Of a stretch of DNA of 64,000 nucleotides, positions 17,823 through 26,507 are shown piece after piece (within the stretch, counting starts at the first letter, position 1; each line of letters begins with the position of its first letter). A model generated the notes under the pieces. That model saw nothing but the letters and a program-made list of their open reading frames with translations, did no database searches and was not told the DNA's origin. The position numbers were made by a program, and so were the translations under genes. This DNA is from Bacillota bacterium (lineage in GTDB: Bacteria > Bacillota > Clostridia > Acetivibrionales > DTU013), in NCBI GenBank assembly GCA_023433505.1, contig JAEZCO010000021.1, positions 74,155 to 138,154 on the forward strand, in the 5' to 3' direction.

Positions 17823-18584
17823 CTACACTCTTACTTCAATGCCCTTTTCCTTTAAATATGCCTTTAAATCGCATATTTCCATTTCCTTGTAGTGAAAAAG
17901 AGAAGCGGCAAGAACAGCGTCTGCCCGCCCCTGTGCGAAAGCTTCATAAAAGTGTTCCATAGTGCCTGCACCGCCGGAGGCAATGACAGGTATTCTCACA
18001 CTGTCGGAAATTTGTCTTGTCAGCGGGAGATCATATCCAGTCTTTGTACCGTCGCAATCCATACTGGTGAGAAGTATTTCACCCGCACCCAGCTTCTCGG
18101 CTTCTACGGCCCATTCAACCGCATCCCGGCCCGTATTCACCCTGCCGCCGTTCAAGTAAACTTCCCAGCCGCTACCGTCGGAACGTCTTTTTGCATCGAT
18201 GGCAACAACCACACACTGGCTGCCAAAACGCCAGGCCGCTTCCGATATAAGCTCCGGCCGCTGTAAAGCTGCTGAATTGACAGAAATTTTGTCCGCGCCG
18301 GCCTTGAGAATTTCCCTGAAATCCTCCGCAGTCCTTATGCCGCCGCCCACCGTAAAAGGAATGAATACCTGCTCCGCTACCCGGCTGACTACATCCAGCA
18401 TTATACTCCTGGCGTCGCTGGACGCCGTGATATCAAGAAATGTAAGCTCATCCGCACCGGCTTTATCATAAACGGCGGCTACCTCCACGGGGTCGCCTGC
18501 ATCCCTTATATTAACAAAATTTACACCTTTAACAACCCTTCCGGCATGGACATCCAGACAGGGTATGATACGCTTTGTAAACAA
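17823..18584 (-). CDS. hisF: Imidazole glycerol phosphate synthase cyclase subunit
   Basis: TIM-barrel cyclase that uses ammonia from HisH to make imidazole glycerol phosphate and AICAR. About 253 residues. It starts FTKRIIPCLDVHAGRVVKG and has the catalytic Asp in CLDV, FLDITAS, VGGGIRTAED and the second catalytic Asp in TSMDCDGTKTGYD. The reading frame continues upstream to 18629, but AAGGAG lies 8 bases before a TTG at 18584 that gives the exact family N-terminus, so TTG is the likely start. It forms a complex with the product of hisH in the same operon. Confidence 0.97.
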   Translation of the reverse strand: MFTKRIIPCLDVHAGRVVKGVNFVNIRDAGDPVEVAAVYDKAGADELTFLDITASSDARSIMLDVVSRVAEQVFIPFTVGGGIRTAEDFREILKAGADKISVNSAALQRPELISEAAWRFGSQCVVVAIDAKRRSDGSGWEVYLNGGRVNTGRDAVEWAVEAEKLGAGEILLTSMDCDGTKTGYDLPLTRQISDSVRIPVIASGGAGTMEHFYEAFAQGRADAVLAASLFHYKEMEICDLKAYLKEKGIEVRV

Positions 18585-18666
18585 ATTATTTTCTCCTTCT
18601 GTCAAGACGGCTGACAGCCGCTGCCGCACTTTTATACATGCCTTACATTTGCAACATATCCTCCGA

Positions 18667-19380
18667 CTATTTCGCTACTTTGATCGCCTCTGCCAAATCT
18701 ACGTCTCCGGTATACAATGCCTTGCCTACGATTACACCCGAAACGCCGATTTGTTTCAGGTTTTTGATATCCTCAATGCTCTTTACCCCGCCCGAGGCGA
18801 TGACTTCTATCTCCACGGCCTTTACCATTTCCTCCATTGCCTTGAGGTTGGGTCCCGTCAGCATGCCGTCCCTTGAAATATCCGTATAGATGACGGTTTT
18901 TGCGCCCAGCTCCTGCATTTTCCTTGCAAAGCCGATGGCCGTAAATTCACTGGTTTTCGCCCAGCCTTCGATGGCAACCATCCCGTTTTTTGCGTCGATG
19001 CCTACGGCAAGGTTGTTCTCAAAGGTTTGAACCGCCCTTTTTACCAGATTGGGATCATTCACCGCCGAGGTGCCCAGGATAATTCTTTGAATGCCTTTAC
19101 ACAATAAGATCTCAATCATTTCAATGGTCCGGATGCCCCCGCCAAGCTGGACGGGTATCCCCAGCTTGACCGCCATCTCGCTTATCACCGCAGTATTTCT
19201 GGGCTCGCCCATCCTGGCTCCGTCAAGGTCCACCACATGCAGGTATTGGGCTCCCAGCTGCTCAAATTTTATGGCCATCTCCACCGGATTGTCCGAATAA
19301 ACGGTGACGTCGTTGAATTGGCCCTGTACCAGCCGTACGCATCTTCCATCCTTAACATCGATGGCGGGATAAATTATCAT
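18667..19380 (-). CDS. hisA: ProFAR isomerase
   Basis: TIM-barrel isomerase converting ProFAR to PRFAR, histidine step 4. About 237 residues from the ATG at 19380 (MIIYPAIDVKDGRCVRLVQG), with catalytic Asp8 and the second Asp in YTDISRDGMLTGPN. The phosphate-binding loops GGGIRT and ASGGVKS are present. The open frame extends to 19416, but AGGAGC upstream of 19380 and family alignment favour the shorter form. It lies between hisH and hisF. Confidence 0.97.
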   Translation of the reverse strand: MIIYPAIDVKDGRCVRLVQGQFNDVTVYSDNPVEMAIKFEQLGAQYLHVVDLDGARMGEPRNTAVISEMAVKLGIPVQLGGGIRTIEMIEILLCKGIQRIILGTSAVNDPNLVKRAVQTFENNLAVGIDAKNGMVAIEGWAKTSEFTAIGFARKMQELGAKTVIYTDISRDGMLTGPNLKAMEEMVKAVEIEVIASGGVKSIEDIKNLKQIGVSGVIVGKALYTGDVDLAEAIKVAK

Positions 19381-19440
19381 TGTCCGTTCAGCTCCTTCTA
19401 ATGTCAGGTGACACACTCTCTGAGTTTTGGGTAATCCGTA

Positions 19441-20076
19441 TCAGGACAGAATCTCCCCTTTTGATTTACGGGTCCAGTTCCTCAGCATATCCAGACCCAC
19501 GCTGCCGCTCTTTTCAGGATGAAATTGTGTGGCAAACACATTGCCCCGGCCAATGGCAGCATCAAACCTCACACCATAATCGGTGGTCGCGGTAACCAGC
19601 TCTTTATCTTCTGCATCAAGATAAAAGGAATGCACAAAATATACATACGGATTTGAAGGTATCCCGCCGAATAACGGACAGGCTTCCTTCAGATTCAGTG
19701 AGTTCCAGCCCATATGGGGTACCTTGAGGCCGGCGTCCTGGGGCAATTGTTTTATAGCTCCCTTGAATATACCGAGACCTTCAACGGGGCTTCCGCCTTC
19801 TTCACTGTAATCGAAGAGCATCTGCATACCCAGACATATTCCAAGAAAAGGCCTGTCTGCAGCAATGGCGTCTTTTACAACTTCCACCATACCTGCATCC
19901 TGTAAGTTCCGCATTGCATCGGAAAAAGCGCCTACTCCGGGAAGTACAATCCCATCCGCTGCAGAGACAGCCTTCACATCCGATGTTATTACCGCATCAC
20001 ATCCTATAAAGTGAAAAGCTTTTTCAACACTTCTCAGGTTTCCTACTCCGTAATCGATAATTGCAATCAAAGCCAT
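19441..20076 (-). CDS. hisH: Imidazole glycerol phosphate synthase glutaminase subunit
   Basis: Class I glutamine amidotransferase that supplies ammonia to HisF. 211 residues. It shows IAIIDYGVGNLRSVEKAF, oxyanion region LPGVGAFSDAM, nucleophile Cys in FLGICLGMQMLF, and the His-Glu pair in ATQFHPEKSG. Length and motifs are complete. Its start is 9 bases from the stop of purC upstream, consistent with one transcript. Confidence 0.98.
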   Translation of the reverse strand: MALIAIIDYGVGNLRSVEKAFHFIGCDAVITSDVKAVSAADGIVLPGVGAFSDAMRNLQDAGMVEVVKDAIAADRPFLGICLGMQMLFDYSEEGGSPVEGLGIFKGAIKQLPQDAGLKVPHMGWNSLNLKEACPLFGGIPSNPYVYFVHSFYLDAEDKELVTATTDYGVRFDAAIGRGNVFATQFHPEKSGSVGLDMLRNWTRKSKGEILS

Positions 20077-20085
20077 CTACTCCAT

Positions 20086-20973
20086 TCATGCGTCCAATTT
20101 CTTTTCCGTCAATCTTTCATAAGCTTCTACATATTTGGCTTCAGTGCTTTTGATAACAGCTTCCGGAAGCTTTGGCGCCGGAGGGGTCTTGTCCCAGACA
20201 ATAGACTCCAGATATTCCCTGAGATATTGCTTGTCGAAGCTCTTTTGGGGTCTGCCCGGCTGATAGTCCTTCATGTCCCAGAACCTGGAGGAGTCGGGGG
20301 TGAACATTTCATCGCCTACAAGAAGCTCTCCGTCATGGATGCCGAATTCAAACTTCGTATCTGCCAGAATAATGCCTTTGCTTTCAGCATATTTGCTGGC
20401 CTTGTTATAGAGCGCTAGGGTCTTTTCCTTAAGCTTGGCTGCAAGTTCGAGTCCGATTCTATCCGCAAGCACTTCAAAGGACACATTGATATCATGGCCT
20501 TCCGATTCCTTGGTAGAGGGGGTGAATATAGGCTCCGGCAGCTTCTCGCACTGTTTCATTCCGGCAGGCAGCTTGATTCCGCAGATGGTTCCCGTGGCAT
20601 TATACTCCTTCAGGCCGGAGCCTTCCAGATAACCTCTCACGATGCATTCGGCGTTTACCATCTCTATTTTCTTCACCAGCATGGACCTGCCCTGAAGCTC
20701 CTCCTTGAAGGCGGACAACCCGTCCGGATACCGGATGACATCCGTCGTTATCATGTGGTTTCCGATGACGTCGCCGGTATAGTTGAACCAGAATTCCGAA
20801 ATACTGTTGAGCACCTTGCCCTTATTGGGAATAAGGTCGGAGAAAACCACGTCAAACGCCGAAATCCTGTCGGTTACGACGATGAGCAGCTTATCGCCCA
20901 GGTCGTAGACATTCCTTACCTTGCCCTTTACAAAAAGCGGCTGTTTGATAAAATCCGTATCATTGATTACCAT
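20086..20973 (-). CDS. purC: SAICAR synthetase, embedded in the his operon
   Basis: Phosphoribosylaminoimidazole-succinocarboxamide synthase, the purine step that joins aspartate to CAIR using ATP. About 295 residues, the longer yeast-like form. Motifs are FVKGKVRNVYDLGDKLLIV, TDRISAFDVVFSDLIPNKG, SAECIVRGYL-type NAECIVRGYLEGSGLKEY, and ILADTKFEFGIHDGELLVGDE. An in-frame GTG at 20982 is possible, but the ATG at 20973 fits better. It sits between hisB and hisH, 24 and 9 bases from them. AICAR links the two pathways, so co-expression has metabolic sense. Confidence 0.97.
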   Translation of the reverse strand: MVINDTDFIKQPLFVKGKVRNVYDLGDKLLIVVTDRISAFDVVFSDLIPNKGKVLNSISEFWFNYTGDVIGNHMITTDVIRYPDGLSAFKEELQGRSMLVKKIEMVNAECIVRGYLEGSGLKEYNATGTICGIKLPAGMKQCEKLPEPIFTPSTKESEGHDINVSFEVLADRIGLELAAKLKEKTLALYNKASKYAESKGIILADTKFEFGIHDGELLVGDEMFTPDSSRFWDMKDYQPGRPQKSFDKQYLREYLESIVWDKTPPAPKLPEAVIKSTEAKYVEAYERLTEKKLDA

Positions 20974-20997
20974 CCTTCGCACATCCTTTTTAAAATT

Positions 20998-21585
20998 TTA
21001 TAGTATGCCTTTGGTAGACATTACTCCATGAATACGCCCGTCCAGTCCGGTGGCTTCATCCAGGGCTCTGCCAAAGGCTTTGAAAACTGCTTCAATCATA
21101 TGATGGGTATTGCTGCCGTAATATACTTTAACATGCAGATTCATTCCCGCGTTGAAGGCTACCGCACGGAAGAACTCCTCAAAAAGCTCCGTTTCCATCT
21201 CTCCGGCCTTCTCACAGGTGAATTTGGCGTCGAATACAAGAAACGGCCTTCCTCCCAGGTCGACAGCCACCAGCGCCAGTGACTCATCCATAGGCACATG
21301 CACCGCTCCATACCTCCGAATGGACTTCTTATCGCCAACAGCTTCTCTGATAGCCTGTCCCAAAACAATTCCTATATCTTCAACCGTATGATGGGCATCC
21401 ACATTCAAATCGCCGACGGCGTTGACCGCCAGATCGAACAGGCCATGCTTCGCGAATAGCGTCAGCATGTGATCCAAAAAGCCGATTCCGGTGGTAATAT
21501 CGGAAATTCCGCTGCCGTCGGCAGCAAACTTGAGTTTTATATCGGTTTCACCGGTCTTTCTTGCGATCTCCGACTTTCTTTCCAT
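20998..21585 (-). CDS. hisB: Imidazoleglycerol-phosphate dehydratase
   Basis: Mn-dependent dehydratase, histidine step 6. About 195 residues from the ATG at 21585 (MERKSEIARKTGETDI), with GGAGG 6 bases upstream. The two duplicated metal-binding motifs are visible: DHMLTLFAKHG with DAHHTVEDIG, and STHHMIEAVFKAFGRAL-like NTHHMIEAVFKAFGRAL. This is the monofunctional form without a HisN phosphatase domain, as expected in Clostridia. It lies between hisC and purC. Confidence 0.98.
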   Translation of the reverse strand: MERKSEIARKTGETDIKLKFAADGSGISDITTGIGFLDHMLTLFAKHGLFDLAVNAVGDLNVDAHHTVEDIGIVLGQAIREAVGDKKSIRRYGAVHVPMDESLALVAVDLGGRPFLVFDAKFTCEKAGEMETELFEEFFRAVAFNAGMNLHVKVYYGSNTHHMIEAVFKAFGRALDEATGLDGRIHGVMSTKGIL

Positions 21586-21665
21586 GGGGCACCTCCTACG
21601 GCTACCATTATAACAGATTATGGGCATAAAATTCCATAGCTTTTTCTATGGGTTTGCAGTTTGTC

Positions 21666-22730
21666 TCAGCCTGTCCGGAGGATATCTCCGGCCGCCGCTA
21701 AAAACGCGTCCATCTCGGCATCGCTGCCTATTGTAATTCTTAGATGATTATCGATTCGCGGCTTGTTAAAATACCTGACAAGGATGCCTTTTTCCTTAAG
21801 CTGGGAGAAAAGGACGGAAGCTTGCACTCCAGGATGTGCGGCAAATAGGAAATTGGCTGCGGAGTCAACCACTTTAAAGCCCATAGCCGTCATTTCTTCC
21901 GACACCCGTTTTCTTGTATCCATTACCTTTTTCCGTGTGGCTTCAAAATAATCCGCATCGTTTAATGCCGCAGTACCGGCCGCTATAGCCAGTCTGTCGA
22001 CAGTATACGAATTAAAGGAGTTTTTTACACTGTTCATGGCATATATAAGATCGCTGTTGCCAAATGCAAACCCCAGCCGCATTCCGGCCAGTGAACGTGA
22101 TTTTGAAAGGGTATGGATGACCAGCAGGTTGGGATACTCATCAATCAGCTTAACGGCAGATTCTCCGCCGAAATCTACATATGCTTCGTCGACGATGACA
22201 ACCGAGGACGTGTTATTTTCAAGTATCCTCCGGATGGAGGACAGAGGCATGAATTTGCCGGTGGGCGCGTTGGGATTTGCGATAATGACGCCGCCGGGGC
22301 TTTCATAAAGCTCTTCCTCCGGTATTTCAAACTCTTCGGTCACATTGACAAGCCTGTAAGCAATATTGAACAGCCGGGCATATACGGGATAAAAGGAATA
22401 GGTGATATCCGGGAACAGTATTGCCTTGCCGGGATTGAAAAATGCCATATAGGAAAAGGCAAGAATTTCGTCGGAGCCATTTCCGGCAAAGATCTGCTCC
22501 TTCTGCACCCCGTAATGCCCAGCAGCTGCCGTAAGCAGCGTGTCACAGGTGGGATCGGGATACAGCTTCAGGTTCTCAGCGGTACAGTTTCCGATTGCCT
22601 CCAGCACTTTAGGTGAAGGTCCGTATGGGTTTTCATTGGTATTCAGTTTGATATATTTTCTATCTTTCGGCTGCTCGCCCGGGACATAAGGGTCCAGGCC
22701 TTTAGCCAGCTCACTCCAGTATTTGTTCAC
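21666..22730 (-). CDS. hisC: Histidinol-phosphate aminotransferase
   Basis: PLP-dependent class I/II aminotransferase, histidine step 7. About 354 residues from the GTG at 22730 (VNKYWSELAKGLDPYVPGEQ). Features are LNTNENPYGPSP, the AGNGSDEIL loop, NPNAPTG, DEAYVDFGG, and the PLP lysine in HTLSKSRSLAGMRLGFAFG. The open frame runs to 22784 and overlaps hisD, but AAGGAG lies 9 bases before the GTG at 22730, which matches the family N-terminus. Confidence 0.97.
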   Translation of the reverse strand: MNKYWSELAKGLDPYVPGEQPKDRKYIKLNTNENPYGPSPKVLEAIGNCTAENLKLYPDPTCDTLLTAAAGHYGVQKEQIFAGNGSDEILAFSYMAFFNPGKAILFPDITYSFYPVYARLFNIAYRLVNVTEEFEIPEEELYESPGGVIIANPNAPTGKFMPLSSIRRILENNTSSVVIVDEAYVDFGGESAVKLIDEYPNLLVIHTLSKSRSLAGMRLGFAFGNSDLIYAMNSVKNSFNSYTVDRLAIAAGTAALNDADYFEATRKKVMDTRKRVSEEMTAMGFKVVDSAANFLFAAHPGVQASVLFSQLKEKGILVRYFNKPRIDNHLRITIGSDAEMDAFLAAAGDILRTG

Positions 22731-22780
22731 GCTTGCAGCTCCTTTCGTGCGCAGGGGACGGTTCTCCCGTTGAATCACCA

Positions 22781-24076
22781 TCACTTTTCAAATCTGACCT
22801 TGATGGCATTGGCATGGCCATCCAGACCTTCGGACTCTGCAAAGAGTATGATGTCGTCCTTCACCTTTTCCAGTGCCCTTCCGTTATAGGAAATCACACT
22901 GGATTTCTTAATATAGTCCGCCACATTCAGAGGCGAGAAGAACCGGGCTGTCCCACCGGTGGGAAGTACATGGTTGGGTCCCGCAAAATAATCTCCCAGC
23001 GGCTCCGAGGAGTAGTTCCCCAGAAAAATCGCCCCCGCGTTCCGTATGTCTCCAAGGCGGCTGAATGGTTCCTCGATGCACAGTTCCAAATGCTCCGGAG
23101 CAATTTCATTCACTATTTCGACAGCTTCTTCAATATTATTTACGATGACTGCAGCCCCATAATCCGCTAAAGATTTAGAGAGTATACCCTTACGGGAAAG
23201 ATATCCGTATTGCCTTTCTATCTCTTCTCTGACTTCATAGGCCAGCTTTTCGGAGGTAGTTACAAGAATTGCTGCCGACAATACGTCATGCTCCGCCTGG
23301 GATATTAAGTCTGCAGCTACATATTTGGGCTTTGCCGTCTCATCTGCCACTACCATAATTTCGCTGGGACCGGCAAACATATCAATATCGCAAAAGCCGT
23401 ATACCATTCTTTTTGCTGTGGCTACGTAGATATTGCCGGGGCCGAATATCTTATCCACTTTGGGCACCGAAGCCGTCCCGAAGGCCATTGCAGCTATTGC
23501 CTGAGCACCGCCCATTTTATACACTTCGTCGACGCCGGCCTCCCTTGCCGCAGCCAGAACAGATTCATTGACCCTGCCATCCCTGCCGGGGGGCGTGGCC
23601 ATGATTATTTTTTTCACACCGGCGACTTTCGCCGGAATGGCATTCATCAGGACTGAGGACGTCAGGACGGCCGTGCCTCCCGGAACATAGATGCCCACGA
23701 CCTCAAGGGGCCTGTAAAGCTGGCCCAGCATGACTCCGTCCGCCTCCGTTGTAAACCAGGAGTTTTCCTTCTGTTTCACATGAAATGCCTCTATGTTTTT
23801 CTTCGCTTTGCGGATTACCTCAAGAAGCTTTTCGTCAACCTTGCTGCAGGCCGCGTCGAACTCAGCCCCTGTGACTTTTAGGCCGGCGCCTGAAAGGTCT
23901 GCGCCGTCAAAGCGCTCTGTATATTCATACACTGCCGCATCGCCCCGGGTCCGTATGTCCCGGATTATACCGTTTACGACAGTCAGCACATCGGTCCGGT
24001 CCAACTGGCTTCTGCCCACCAGCTTTTCGAACAGCGTATTTTGCTTGTTTTCTCTTATATCAATTATGCCGATCAT
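22781..24076 (-). CDS. hisD: Histidinol dehydrogenase
   Basis: NAD- and zinc-dependent enzyme for the last two steps of histidine synthesis. 431 residues, the normal length. Visible motifs are YVPGGTAVLTSSVLMNAIPA, VYKMGGAQAIAAMAFGT, VDKIFGPGNIYVATAKR, the zinc and substrate residues in DLISQAEHDVLSAAILVT, and the C-terminal SEPLGDYFAGPNHVLPTGGT. It follows hisG after a 188-bp gap that holds a tandem repeat. Confidence 0.98.
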   Translation of the reverse strand: MIGIIDIRENKQNTLFEKLVGRSQLDRTDVLTVVNGIIRDIRTRGDAAVYEYTERFDGADLSGAGLKVTGAEFDAACSKVDEKLLEVIRKAKKNIEAFHVKQKENSWFTTEADGVMLGQLYRPLEVVGIYVPGGTAVLTSSVLMNAIPAKVAGVKKIIMATPPGRDGRVNESVLAAAREAGVDEVYKMGGAQAIAAMAFGTASVPKVDKIFGPGNIYVATAKRMVYGFCDIDMFAGPSEIMVVADETAKPKYVAADLISQAEHDVLSAAILVTTSEKLAYEVREEIERQYGYLSRKGILSKSLADYGAAVIVNNIEEAVEIVNEIAPEHLELCIEEPFSRLGDIRNAGAIFLGNYSSEPLGDYFAGPNHVLPTGGTARFFSPLNVADYIKKSSVISYNGRALEKVKDDIILFAESEGLDGHANAIKVRFEK

Positions 24077-24128
24077 TTCCTATCATTCCTTCCGCTAAAA
24101 CAACTCATTTGGCGGGCGATCAATGATC

Positions 24129-24265
24129 GCCCCTACGTTTACCCGACTGGTGGTGATGAAGCGTCCCAACGATTATCTGGCTGGCGGTGATGAGCCACCT
24201 CTGCATTTATCAGCCGGTGGTGATGAACCGCCTCTACGTTTATCCAGCCGGTGGTGATGAGCCAT
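24129..24265. repeat. Tandem repeat, four imperfect 33-34 bp units between hisG and hisD
   Basis: The core GGTGATGA recurs at 24152, 24186, 24219 and 24253, giving periods of 34, 33 and 34. The units share CTACGTTTATC..CCGGTGGTGATGA. The array ends at the hisG stop codon. There is no spacer variation of CRISPR type: whole units are similar end to end. It may affect mRNA structure inside the operon. Confidence 0.85.
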
Positions 24266-24921
24266 CACCCCTGTTTCTGCCTTCCGGCGTCCAACTGCTT
24301 CTTGAGTCCTTCAATGACCCAGTTGACTTTTTCGCTTTTCATTTTGATACTGACCCTGTTTACCACCACTCTCGCGCTTATTTCGGCAATGGTATCCAAA
24401 ACCACCAGTCCGTTTTCCTTTAACGTCCTTCCGCTTTCCACAAGGTCCACGATGAGCTCCGAGAGCCCCACCAGAGGCGCCAGCTCCACAGAGCCGTTCA
24501 GTTTGATCACTTCAATGGATTCACGCCTTTTATGCTCAAAATACTCCCTTGCGATTTTAGGATATTTGGTGGCGACCCGCTTGTTCGTCAGATGATCCAG
24601 TTTTCCCTGAAGCTCGGCAGGTCCCGCCAGCACCATCCTGCAGGCTGCAAAGCCCAGGTTCAGCACTTCATACAAATGCCGGCCCTCCTCCAACAGGGTA
24701 TCCTTCCCTGCGATCCCTATGTCGGCGGCGCCATATTCCACATAGGTAGGCACATCCGCCGGCTTGACAAGAAAGAATTTTATCCCGTTTTTTTCATCGG
24801 TGAAAATCAGCTTTCTTGAAGAATTTTTATATTCGGAGCAGTCTACGCCCATGGTTTCCAGCATTTCTATGGACAGATCCGCCAATCTCCCCTTGGATAA
24901 AGCAATGGTAAGATAATTCAA
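24265..24921 (-). CDS. hisG: ATP phosphoribosyltransferase, short form
   Basis: First histidine enzyme, joining ATP and PRPP. 218 residues, so it lacks the C-terminal regulatory domain of long HisG and needs HisZ, which is encoded directly upstream. Motifs are LTIALSKGRLADLSIEMLE, VPTYVEYGAADIGIAGKDTL, and the PRPP loop in ELAPLVGLSELIVDLVESG. It is 104 bases after hisZ. The C-terminus ends next to a tandem repeat array. Confidence 0.98.
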   Translation of the reverse strand: MNYLTIALSKGRLADLSIEMLETMGVDCSEYKNSSRKLIFTDEKNGIKFFLVKPADVPTYVEYGAADIGIAGKDTLLEEGRHLYEVLNLGFAACRMVLAGPAELQGKLDHLTNKRVATKYPKIAREYFEHKRRESIEVIKLNGSVELAPLVGLSELIVDLVESGRTLKENGLVVLDTIAEISARVVVNRVSIKMKSEKVNWVIEGLKKQLDAGRQKQG

Positions 24922-25025
24922 AGCCCAACACCCCTTTATTGATTAATGCAAAAGATGAACCTCATGCTGAATTAATTTTTTACGTTATTTACCTATGTTG
25001 CCAAAAGCGCATAATATTACAGACA

Positions 25026-26285
25026 TTATCCCTTTTGATAGAGCTCACTGATACTGGTCCTGTTAACTTCACCTGTGGCAATAGAATGCACCTCAATATT
25101 GTCTTCATCCAATACCTTGATAACACCGCCGATATCTTTTTTGACAGCGTACTTTTTCAAAGCTTCCATGTCGCTGCCGGATAAATCCAGCTCTATAAGA
25201 AGTCCCTGCCGTCTCAGCTCCCCGCACAGCGCAAAAGCTGTTTTCCTTCCTCTGAGGGAATAGCAGACAAGGCTGTCTATGCAGGGTTTCCGGATATCGG
25301 CTTTTTGTCTTTGAAGGGCCATCATAATCATATTGACTCCCAGGGAAAAGCCGGTTGCCGGGCATTGCCTTCCGAATTCCTCCACCAGCCTGTCATACCT
25401 TCCGCCGGTGAGGATGGGGAACCCGATTCCGTAGGTGAAGCCCCTGAAAATAATTCCGGTGTCGTAGTTTAAGCCCTTAAGCATCCCCAGGTCCACTGAA
25501 ACATAGTTGCCAAAGCCGTAATCGTCAAGGATGTCCAGTACCTGGCGGATATTTTCAAGGGCGTCCAGAGAACGCTTATTCAAGGCAAGAGCCTCTACCC
25601 TTTCAATGACGTCGGCAGATCCGAAAAGGGCAGGAAGGTCCATAATAAGCTTTTTCAGTTCCGAAGGCATTTCACATTCGTCCAGAAGCTCTTCCACCCC
25701 CACGTAGTCCTTGCGGTCGATCATTATCTTCAGCCGGTCGATTTCGTCGTCTGCAAGTCTGCTCTCCTCCATGAGGCCATTGAAAAATTCCACCTGACCG
25801 ATGTCCAGCTTGAAATTTTCAAGGCCGGCCGCCTTAAGGGCATTGATGGCAATGGCAATGACTTCGGCATCCGCCTCGGAAGTGCTCACTCCCAGTACCT
25901 CTACGCCGGCCTGGGTAAATTCATTCTGTTTTCCTCCGCCGTAATCATTGTACCGGAATACGTTGCCGATATAGGAAAAACGAATGGGATAGGGCATCTC
26001 CCTGTACTTGGTAGCGCTGATCCGCGCCACCGGCACGGTAATATCCGGCCTTAAGGCAAGTATCCTGCCCTGCTGGTCGAAAAACTTGAACATGGTCTCC
26101 TGGGGAATGACCCCGTTCCCGGAGGAAAATACGTCGTAGAACTCGATGGTAGGCGTCTCCACCTCAAAATACCCATAGCTTTTGAAAAGCCCCCGGAGCC
26201 TGTCTTCAATGCTCCTTTTCAAAGCACACTCGTCATAAAGTATATCTTGAACTCCCTCGGGAGTATATATTTTCCATTTAGACAA
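25026..26285 (-). CDS. hisZ: ATP phosphoribosyltransferase regulatory subunit
   Basis: Histidyl-tRNA synthetase paralogue that binds short HisG and provides histidine feedback. 419 residues. It keeps class II folds (PEGVQDILYDE, LALRPDITVPVARI, EFTQAGVEVLG) and a motif-3-like TGGRYDRLVEEFG, but lacks the full histidyl-adenylate signature expected of a true HisS. The position as first gene before hisG supports HisZ. The 5' leader from the predicted promoter is about 68 bases and is too short for a T-box. Confidence 0.95.
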   Translation of the reverse strand: MSKWKIYTPEGVQDILYDECALKRSIEDRLRGLFKSYGYFEVETPTIEFYDVFSSGNGVIPQETMFKFFDQQGRILALRPDITVPVARISATKYREMPYPIRFSYIGNVFRYNDYGGGKQNEFTQAGVEVLGVSTSEADAEVIAIAINALKAAGLENFKLDIGQVEFFNGLMEESRLADDEIDRLKIMIDRKDYVGVEELLDECEMPSELKKLIMDLPALFGSADVIERVEALALNKRSLDALENIRQVLDILDDYGFGNYVSVDLGMLKGLNYDTGIIFRGFTYGIGFPILTGGRYDRLVEEFGRQCPATGFSLGVNMIMMALQRQKADIRKPCIDSLVCYSLRGRKTAFALCGELRRQGLLIELDLSGSDMEALKKYAVKKDIGGVIKVLDEDNIEVHSIATGEVNRTSISELYQKG

Positions 26286-26359
26286 TTTGGCACCTCACTT
26301 TGTTATTTTTACTTTGACGCTTTACCTTGATAAACCGATAAATTAATGAATTGTTTAAA

Positions 26360-26388
26360 ATTATAAAATATTTAAAAAACTTTGTCAA
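26360..26388 (-). promoter_or_regulatory. Sigma-A promoter of the his operon
   Basis: On the minus strand TTGACA (26383-26388), a 17-bp spacer and TATAAT (26360-26365): a full consensus match. The expected start of transcription is near 26353, about 68 bases before the hisZ ATG. Confidence 0.88.
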
Positions 26389-26411
26389 CGTTTTTTGATT
26401 TATTATATAAT
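26382..26411 (+). promoter_or_regulatory. Divergent sigma-A promoter for the HAD phosphatase gene
   Basis: TTGTCA (26382-26387), an 18-bp spacer and TATAAT (26406-26411) on the plus strand. Its -35 box overlaps the his operon -35 box by five bases on the opposite strand, so the two promoters should compete for RNA polymerase. Confidence 0.7.
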
Positions 26412-26438
26412 GCATATGGTGTTAGGAGTACTGCAAAT

Positions 26439-26470
26439 ATTACTTACCACAATAATTACTTACCACAATA
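26439..26470. repeat. Perfect 16-bp tandem duplication in the 5' leader of the HAD gene
   Basis: ATTACTTACCACAATA occurs twice without a gap (26439-26454 and 26455-26470). The first copy overlaps a fragment of the dispersed repeat family A (GTACTGCAAATATTACTT). Confidence 0.9.
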
Positions 26471-26507
26471 CCGCAGCAAAAAATTTTTACTGCCGGAAGG
26501 AGTCCTT

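Noticed and set aside
24129..24265. Possible CRISPR array
   Set aside because: Whole 33-34 bp units are similar to each other without unique spacers, so it is a tandem repeat.
25026..26285. Histidyl-tRNA synthetase (hisS)
   Set aside because: Position before a short hisG in the his operon, and the loss of typical HisRS signature, fit HisZ better.
26285..26353. T-box or other riboswitch before hisZ
   Set aside because: The leader from the consensus promoter is only about 68 bases, and no T-box or known aptamer motif is present.
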